Shown here: positions 23,701 to 32,700 of the stretch, piece by piece
Numbering within the stretch: position 1 is the stretch's first letter
How the letters are laid out: each line of letters opens with the position of its first letter
Origin: Brasenia schreberi
Taxonomy: Eukaryota; Streptophyta; Magnoliopsida; Nymphaeales; Cabombaceae
Length of the DNA stretch: 64,000 bases
Assembly (NCBI GenBank): GCA_036023115.1
Contig: JAYKKT010000041.1
Coordinates: forward strand, 3,063,501-3,127,500
Reading direction: 5' to 3'
Notes under the pieces: model-generated
Databases searched by the model: none
What the model saw: the letters and a program-made list of their open reading frames with translations, nothing else
What the model was told of the DNA's origin: nothing
Position numbers and translations under genes: made by a program

Positions 23701-26700
23701 AGATCTCCCATTGTCATTACTGCTACATGACACAGAAGTATGTACCATAAATGCAAAGTAATGTTCAAAACAGTCTCAAGAATTTGAGAAGAACTCTGCT
23801 TACAAACAGCTCAAGAATTTAAACTCTACTTTCTCAAGTTAACATAAAAGTGTCCTGACCTTTACAATGTTCACAACATGGACAGTGTCACGAATTAATA
23901 ATGGTAACAAACACATTTAAAACATGAAATAGAACTATTTCAGGCATCCAAATGTCGGACCTGTTGAAAAATATGCTTATCTAGTGTTCTTTGTGTTAAT
24001 TTATGATGTTTTTAGGTATTATTGTACTTACCCGAAATACTAGGGGCATTTTGATAAATTTCTGTATTAGGGGTATTTTGGTTATTTTGGTCAATTTTCG
24101 TTTTCCAACTCCTTATTTAAGGGCTGATAGAAAGAGGGGGAGGCCGCTCATATTTTCCTTCTTAATATTTGTGATATTTCTTATCTTAATCTTCTACTAT
24201 GCAACTCTGATCTTCAACGTGGTATCAGAACCATTTGATCAATGGAAGCAGCGGCAGATTCGTCGGAAGTTGAAGAAGGGCTGCCTCTACGCCCGTGTGT
24301 TCGTCTTATGTTATTTATGCTGTTTTTGAGACATGTCAGTGTTGCTTGAACATTCTGTGTTGCTACTGCTAATTGATGGGGAACAAAGAAAACGATGTGA
24401 TAGGAAGACATGTTGGAATCTATGGCAAAGATGGTACAACAACTTGATGGTGGTTCAGAAGAATCATGTGATTCCGATTGATTTGTTAAGTATTTTTCTA
24501 CTGAATGTAGAAGTTTTTGAATTGCAAGAAGTTCAGATACCGATTTTCCTGTGGTTTCAGTGAGCATGTTTTTTCATGGCTGTAATCTTCTCGAGTTTTT
24601 CGATGCCATGGTTGTTGTATGAATGAAACAAAAAGTGGAATCTACAAGTTGAGTTTTTGGGCAGCCATTTTGAAGACATGGTTGTTCTTGTGATTGTTAT
24701 GTTTTGCTCTATAGGCTTGGAATTTTTTTGCTGGGATATTTGTGGATCTTCAAAAACGTGTTGGATGCCAAAGAAATATACAAGGTGCATTAAGGGGATG
24801 TTGGTGATGTTTCATGGAATTGGAGGCACGAGTCTATATTTGGTTTGATTAACAAGGATGAGTTGGCCAGAAAACTTGGTCATTTAAAGGCTTTGATGGA
24901 GGTGAAAGGAATTTTTTTAACAGTGTTTACGAAGAAGATGTTTATGATATGTCGAATGTGATATGAAAATCGATGGCTAATGAGAATGGAGATGATGTTG
25001 AAGAGGAGGATGAGAGTATGATTGTTAATGGTGCATCAGGTGAACCTAATGGAAGTAGTACAAATATGAGGTGAACCTAATGGAAGTAGTACAAATATGA
25101 GGTAACTGAACTAGATTTAAGATGGGTATTTCAAGGTCACGATGAACTATGTGGTACTTAGACCTCAACAACCCAAAACAACTCCTATGAGGAATATGAT
25201 TATCGTGAACGAATTGATGAGGAACTATATGATGACTTCGAATTTGCTAAGGCTCGTGAGCCAGGAAAGTCGCTGTATACAACAGTCAGAGAGCTTATGG
25301 AGAATGCGCTTGATTCAGCAGAGGCCATTTCTAAGCTTCCAGAAATCGAAATAACCATTGAAGAGATCAATAAAAGCAAGTTTAACACCATGATTAGGCT
25401 TGACCAAGGAAAGACGACATTTAATGGAAAAGTGGAGCAATTTGGCAGATGCATTTAATAGATATGGCTGTAGTTATTGGAATGGTGACTGTATTTACTG
25501 CATGGTGGCTGTATTTATTGTCCTGTTTGATAAGATATTTTAAGAGAATGAAAAATGTTGTTCAAGCTGTCTATGATGTGGAAAGGTGCTGGTGGAAAGG
25601 TGCTGGCGGCTGCAATTGAGAATGCAGTAATAAGTAATCAGTTCCTATTTAGTGGTGGTTGTTGCACTTATTGGAAAAGGGGTGAATTAAGTGCATTTAT
25701 TACTCTTTGTATTAAAGTAATGAGGATTGAATTAAGTGCAGTAATAGGCTGACGGCTGCAGTAATATATTGGAAAGGTGGCTGCATTCACTATACTCTTT
25801 GTATTTCCAAGAAAAGAAGGGAATCTGAGATGGTTGCATTTATTACATATGGCGGCTGGAATTAATTGCTTATGGTGGCTAGAGTTATTGAATATGGCGG
25901 CTGCATTTTGTATTCCTAAGGAAATTCTTGAATCCCGTGAGAGAAGCAAGACTGATATATGGACTTATCAAACACCCGAAGAAGTTGTTATGCATTGGAA
26001 GGAGTTTTTTGGTGATATTAATGACACCATGTGATGAGATCACTAACTCCTTTAAGAGTGCAATTATTTAGATTCCATGGTGTTCGTGCCTCACAAGCCA
26101 TTAAAATGTGATGAAGCTTATTCTAGCATATTACACTGCAAGCAGAGACGTGGACTATGTAGATTCTTCTGTTCCTTGCAGTGTTGTCCGTATCGCACCG
26201 TATCGTACGATACGGTGCGATACGTATCGTATCGTGGGCCACCACGATACGATACGGGCCCCCGTATCGCAGGTGCGGGCGTATCGCACCGTATAGTGCG
26301 ATACGGCCCGTATCGCACGATACGGTGCGTATCGGACCCTTATAAAGGGTCCCAGCCCGAGAGAAACCCGCGATTTTTCGCGGGTTTCCTCTCTCCTTTT
26401 GGGTTCTTCAAGCTCCCTAAGAGTCGGTTTTCGCCTCCTTGGTGTTCAAAGCTCTAAAATCGTGCCCTACGGTGTCCGTCCAAGCCTCCAAATTCGGATT
26501 TAGGTATATTTTTAATGTTTTTTTCCTTTTTTTCCTTTATATTTATTGTTTTTTGTGTTATTTCGGGTTTTTTTTTTTGAATGACAAAATATGAAGTTAT
26601 TAAGTGTGTGTATACGATTTTTATTGCATTCATGAAGTGGGAGACACTCGATTTGAGTGTTATTTGAAGATTGGGGGATTTACGAAGTGCTTTTATTTTC

Positions 26701-29700
26701 AGGTTTTTGTTTGAATTAAAGTACTCCATTGAGATGGCAGGAAGGGGTGGTAGAGACTCTCATTCAAAGTCTGATGATCCGGCATGGCAGTGGGGTATAC
26801 CAGTTGAGGGTTCAAGGTTAAAAATCAGATGTTTATTTTGTGAAAAGGTGGTTAGTGGTGGAATTTCAAGGTTGAAACACCACCTAGCAGGAACCAGGAA
26901 AGAAGTTGCTCCATGCACAGGCAGAGTTAGAAGTGTGCCAGAAGGTATTAAATGGCAATGCTTGCAGATGATTGAGAGCATACAGGAAAGGAGACAACAA
27001 AAGGATGATTTCCAGATGTGTGAAGAAGCTGATGATGCTACTGCCACTGGAGTTGGATTCACTGATAGTTTGCCTTCAGATGCTAGAACAGATATTGGTA
27101 GTAGCAGTTCGCGAGCACCTAGCAGAGGAAAGAGGGTTGCATCTGAAGACTTTGGAGGTGGCAGAAGAGGAAGTTCAGGAAGGAGTAGAGGAAGAGCTTC
27201 TTCTTCTAGCATACATTCGTTCTTTCCTCCTTCCACTACACCTGGTGCTCAGCCAGGAATTCGTGCTGCTATGGCTTCAGAACAACTGCACGATCAAGCA
27301 GACCTTGCAGTGGGCAGATGGTTTTATGATACATGCATTCCATTTAATGTAGCAAACAGTTTTCATTTTCAAGCAATGGCAGATGCAATTGCTAACATTG
27401 GTCCAGGATACAGGATGCCCTCTTATCAGAAGTTGAGAGGGAAGATATTAGATCAGACCGTGATTGAAGTGCAGCAATACTGTTCGACTTTGAGACAATC
27501 GTGGAAGGAAACAGGATGCACTATCATGGCAGATGGATGGACCGATAGGCGAGGAAGGACATTGCTAAACTTTCTTGTATATTGTCCTAAAGGACTCATG
27601 TTTTTGAGATCTCTAGATATGTCAGGGGAGAGGCACACTGCAGAGATCCTACGAGAGGAATTTGATAAGGTTATACAAGAGGTTGGGCTAGAAAATGTAG
27701 TCCAATTGATTACAGATAATGCAGCTAACTACAAAGCAGCCGGAAAGGAGTTAGCTGATATTTATGGGACTTTCTACTGGACACCATGTGCAGCCCATTG
27801 TTTAGATCTCATCCTCGAGGACATCGGTGAGATGGATGAAATAAAGGCAGCAACTGAGTGTTGCCAAGATATTACAAAATTTATTTACAACCATGCATTT
27901 GTTTTATGTATGATGAGGAGATACACAGAAGGTGCAGAGCTTCTTCGCACAGCTGCAACTCGGTTCGCAACAAACTTCTTATCTGTACAGAGTATTGTGA
28001 GACAGAAGCAAGCTTTAAAGAGAATGTTCTCCTCAGATCAGTGGCAACAATTTGCAGAGTTGCCACAAAACAGAAGGAACAGAAAGTTAAATGAGATTGC
28101 AGAAACGGTTTTTAGAAGTTCATTTTGGAATGCATGTATCAGATTATTGAAAATTACTTGTCCTTTAGTGAAAGTTTTGAGATTGGCTGACAGCGAGGAG
28201 AAACCATCTATGGGCTACCTTTATGAATCCATGGACAGGGCAAAAGAAGCAATCAGAAATAACTTTAATGGAAAAAAAAGAGATTATGTGCCCGTGTGAA
28301 AAATAATTGATAGTAGATGGAATAAACAATTGCATCAGCCTATTCATGCAGTAGCCTACTATCTAAACCCATCATTGAGGTACTCAGCAACCTTCAAAAG
28401 GGACGGTGAGGTTAATCGAGGAATCATTGAATGCATCGACAGATTAGTCCCTGATGAGAGCATAGTAGATGCGATACATCGAGAGATGGAGATATATGAT
28501 AATGCTCTTCACTTGATGGGTTTGCCTGTTGCAATTCGCAACCGCTCTACGATGCGTCCAGGTACATTGTTTATTTTCATATTTAAGTTCCATCTTACAT
28601 TACTGTGGATTATTATGTCTCTAATGTTTATATTTTTTTTACAGATGTTTGGTGGAACAGGTTTGGAAGTGATTGTCCAAACCTTAGAGATTTTGCAGTT
28701 AGAGTCTTAAGCCAAACCTGTAGTGCAACAGGTTGTGAAAGAAATTGGAGTGTTTTTGAACACATCCATACAAAAAAGCGCAACAGGTTGGAACACAAAA
28801 GGCTTAATGATTTGGTTTATATTCGTTGTAACATGCGCCTTCGTGAAAGGTAATGTTGTATTACTTTCAAATTTTCAATTCGATATTATTTAACTTCAGT
28901 TTTCAATTGTTAATATTACTTACTAATTGTTTATCTTTGTTTGTGTCGTAGGCAATTAAAAAAAGTAAATAGAGAAGAAAGTCAGTTCGATCCAATAAGT
29001 TTGGATAATTTTGATATATTAGAAGATTGGGTTATGGAAGACACTGAAGAAAATGCCCTCCTAACAGAAGAAGACGTTGCCTGGATTAATTTGGAAGGAG
29101 CGCAACAACATTATGGAGATGAAGAATTTGATTTTGAAGAAGAAGGTGTGGGCGTGGCTGATGATGATGAGGATCTGCAACAAGGAGAAGATGAAGATTA
29201 TTTAGTTGATGATCCTGATTACAATTTGTAAAATGTAACATTATATGTAACTGTAGTGTACTGTAAAGTGTAAACTATGTCTGTATTTTATTTTTTGGAT
29301 TCAAAATATATAAATTTGGATGCAATTGTTCAATGTTGAATGTTCAATCTGTACTAAACTTACATTATATGAATTTAAAGCAATTATCAGATTTTTCCTG
29401 ATTTTTTCTTGATTTTTTTCGATTTTTTTCGATTTTTTATTAATTTTTAATTATTTTTACATTATTTTAATATTAAAGTACGATACGATACGATACGATA
29501 CGATACGATACGCCCGTATCGTGGAGCCCAGCGATACACGATACGATACGCGTCAGACAACACTGGTTCCTTGTCCAGGCCTGTACAAATCTTTTCAAAT
29601 CGAGTTGAACAGCGCTCTATCAAGGATCCAAAAATGTTGTTCTGTTACTTATGGAAGAAATTAAGAACATAGAAAAGGATCAAAACTCTGTTGATTAGCA

Positions 29701-32700
29701 GTCAGTCAGTAAAAGGTTTTATATAGCAAAATGAGTATTCAAGAGTTTAATGTTGACCTTGCTCATGTTTTATCTAAAGCTAGTGAAATGTACTTCAGTG
29801 TTCTTGGCGGTAATGCCTCATCAAGAAAAAGCAAGGCCGTTGAGTTGAGCAGCCTTAACCCTTCAAACAGCATTCCTTCTAGCTCGACTAGGAGTTGTTC
29901 TGGTTCTGATTTTGAGACTGTGCAGGAAGGACTACAAGGTCATGTATCTCAGTATAAGGATGCATCATATCAATTCTTAAGTGAGGAAATTGCCAAATTG
30001 AATCTAGGGAAGGATGATGTAGAGTCGAAGTTAGGTAGGTGTAAGGAAATCTTGGTACAAACAAAGGCTCAATTAGCAGAATCGGAAAGCCAGCTATCTG
30101 AACTGAAGTAACAACTTGCATCTTCTCAAAAGTCTAACAGATTGTCAGAGACGCAACTGAAGTGCATGGCATAATCTTATAAGTTGCTTGAGTCACGTGT
30201 TTCAGAAACTGAAAGTGAATTAAACCAGATTAAAAACAAAGGCAGAGGAGTTTAGTGATAAGGTTGGCAGATTTGTCCTAGATCTTGTGATTGGTGATGT
30301 GAAAAGAGTTTTTAAATGATGGGAAGCATGGTAAAACGAAGAAGAGCAGCTTGTGTTGAAAAGCGTGTGAGCAGATGAATGATGCATATGAAGATGTTCG
30401 ATGAAATACTCAAGAAAGAGATGATTAACATGAACATGAAGTATTTGAGGAAATGAGAGCTGGAAAATTCTGATAAAGTTTGCAGTCATGAAGACTGCTA
30501 AAATGTGTGTTGCAGCCAAAGTAGTTATTTTTTAATGTTGTTACAACCAGGATGACTGCTTTGATGTTGTTACAGCAAGGATGACTGATTTGATGTTGTT
30601 ACAACCAGGATGACTGAGTTGTTGTTACAGCCATGAAGGTTGAGTTTGTGTTGTTATAACCAGGATGACTGATTTGATGTTGTTACAGTCAGGATGACTG
30701 AGTTGTTGTTACAACCACGAAGGTTGAGTTTGTGTTGTTACAACCAGGATGACTGCTTTGATGTTGTTACAATCAAGATAGTTGATTTGATATTGTTACA
30801 ATCAGGATGGTTGATTTGATGTTGTTACAGTCAGGATGGCTGAGTTGTTGTTATAGCCATGAATGCTGAGTTTGTCTTGTTACAGCAAAGAAGACTGAGT
30901 TGATGTTACAGCTAGAGATGTTGCTTGTGATGATAAGTCAGGAAGGCTAAGTTTAAGATATTTCCAGCCAAAGAAGTTGTTGAAGATCAAATCAGTGATG
31001 AAGACAGATGAAGAATGTTGCAAACAGATATGAAGATTTTTGACAAGTTTGGAGTTCAAAGTATCTCATATTCTCACTCCCAACTTGAGCGGGGGTGTTG
31101 AAGAATATGCTTATCTAGTGTTCTTTGTGTTAATTTATGATGTTTTTAGGTATTATTGTACTTGCCCGAAATACTAGGGTCATTTTGGTAAATTTCTATA
31201 CTAGGGGTATTTTGGTCATTTTTTCATTTCACAACTCCTTATTTAAGGGCTGGTAGGTTGGATTTGAGGAAGTGAATAAGAAAGTGAGAGAAAGAGGGGG
31301 TGGCCTCTATTGGAGGTCCGCCTCTTCCTTCAATCCCTCATGTTTTCCTCCTTAATATTTGTGATATTTTTTGTCTTAATCTTCTGCTATGCAACTCTTA
31401 TTTTCAAATAGACCATCAGCAAGACCAAATTCCATCAAGTTCATCACCATTGACAAAGACCATGGTTGAAGTACGTCACTTGTGTGGATAGAACTTATCA
31501 GTTTTCTGACCCCCTGTTGGACCCAACTCTCATCTTATCTATCTGAATGCATTGACAGAAAAGGGAAAAAAACTTTCAATACTTATCCATCCGACGTTAC
31601 AAGATAGCTATGATGAATGCAAGAATCACAAGATTGAGATGGCTCAAACACCTCGAACAGAAAATCATTTTTTCAAACATGATTACTTTTTAGGTCAAAA
31701 TTTTGTATTTAAGACGGTTCATTATTTTGGAGGAAAGAAATTCAAATCCAGTTTAAAAATGGAATAGTCAATTTTAAGCTTGACTAGCAAAGAAGAAGTG
31801 ACTTTTTGAACTCGTAATTTAAAGTGGCAGAGCCTACAGATTTGTTGGACTCCACTACATTGGTCTGAGGTGTCCAAGATCCAGCATAACTAGTTTAATG
31901 TTAAAGTATCTTTTGCTTGTAATGTTATGTTTCCTTTTATCTATACAGTAAATTTTGAAACATCCAAGCAGCACATGATGTTTTTAAGATTTTGAGGTTA
32001 TGGATTATATGAATACCTTCCAGGTTATACCAACTTTGCCTTTATAATTACCATTACATAAATCTTATCTTTTTCCTTGCTGGACAAAAAGCATCTTGAG
32101 TAGCAAAGGCCATACAAGTGAAGCTGTCAGCAAGGAAAAATTAAGCATAAAAATTTCTGGAAGACAGAAGAAACTATGTCTGCATGCTTTTTTTTGGGGG
32201 GGGAGAGGGGGGAACAGGAGAAGAGGGAAGACGATACCCGACTGATTCAAAGGGCTATCAGATGAATTAAAAAATTCAACAAGGAATTTCTCCATCACGT
32301 CTGCATCATATTTGATATTTGGTCTGTCAGAATAGCCAAGGCCAGGCCAATCAATAATGGTAGCATCCCATTTGACTTTCCCTTCTCGAGAAGCAAGATC
32401 TTTGGCAACCAATCTCCATTCTTCAACAGTGCTGACATCAGAGATTGTAGGTACCAGCAAGATATTCTTCCGAGGCCCATTGCCATCTTCTTTATGTTCC
32501 TCGAAATAAACATTTATGCTATTATCTTGAAACTTCCAGCGCCAGGTTCCAATCTGAAAATGATGTCAGACAGTAAGAAGGAAACCAAGTGTATGAAATG
32601 TATCATACTAGAAGTGTACTGTATCTATAACTTATGTTCAACGGATAACGCCAGAATTACCAATAAAAGTCACTTTGAACCAAGGGAAACTAACCAACAG

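Larger units (their letters stand above)
26179..29565 (+). mobile_element. hAT-superfamily DNA transposon, 3387 bp
   Basis: The ends are perfect 10-bp terminal inverted repeats, CAGTGTTGTC and GACAACACTG, bordered by a perfect 8-bp target duplication GTTCCTTG, the hAT signature. It encodes one spliced transposase with an N-terminal BED-type zinc finger and a C-terminal hAT dimerisation region. The left subterminal 150 bp and the right 75 bp are arrays of CGATAC/GTATCG units, several of them palindromic. It lies inside the captured-gene LTR element. The identical duplications suggest a fairly recent insertion. A single nonsense codon in the transposase is the main defect seen, so it may depend on a related autonomous copy. 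Confidence 0.95.
23962..31409 (+). mobile_element. Non-autonomous LTR retroelement with captured host exons
   Basis: LTRs at 23962-24219 and 31096-31409 both begin TGTTGAA(A/G)AATATGC and share most of their length; the 5' LTR lacks about 57 bp in two blocks. A primer-binding site TGGTATCAGAACC (24220-24232) follows the 5' LTR and matches initiator Met tRNA. A G-rich polypurine tract (GAGCGGGGG, 31087-31095) precedes the 3' LTR. The 5-bp flanks GGACC (23957-23961) and AGACC (31410-31414) fit a target duplication. No gag, protease, RT or integrase is seen. The interior carries a TOP6B-like fragment, a filament-like plant protein fragment, a 29-bp minisatellite and, nested, the hAT element. The LTR and tract style resembles copia. 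It sits in intron 2 of the hydrolase gene, on the opposite strand. Confidence 0.8.

Noticed and set aside
26077..26457. Arg/Tyr-rich frames on both strands at the hAT left end
   Set aside because: They translate the palindromic CGTATCG array, not a gene.
29479..29550. Regular short repeats that could suggest a CRISPR array
   Set aside because: The 5-bp CGATA repeats have no spacers and belong to the hAT right end in a plant genome.
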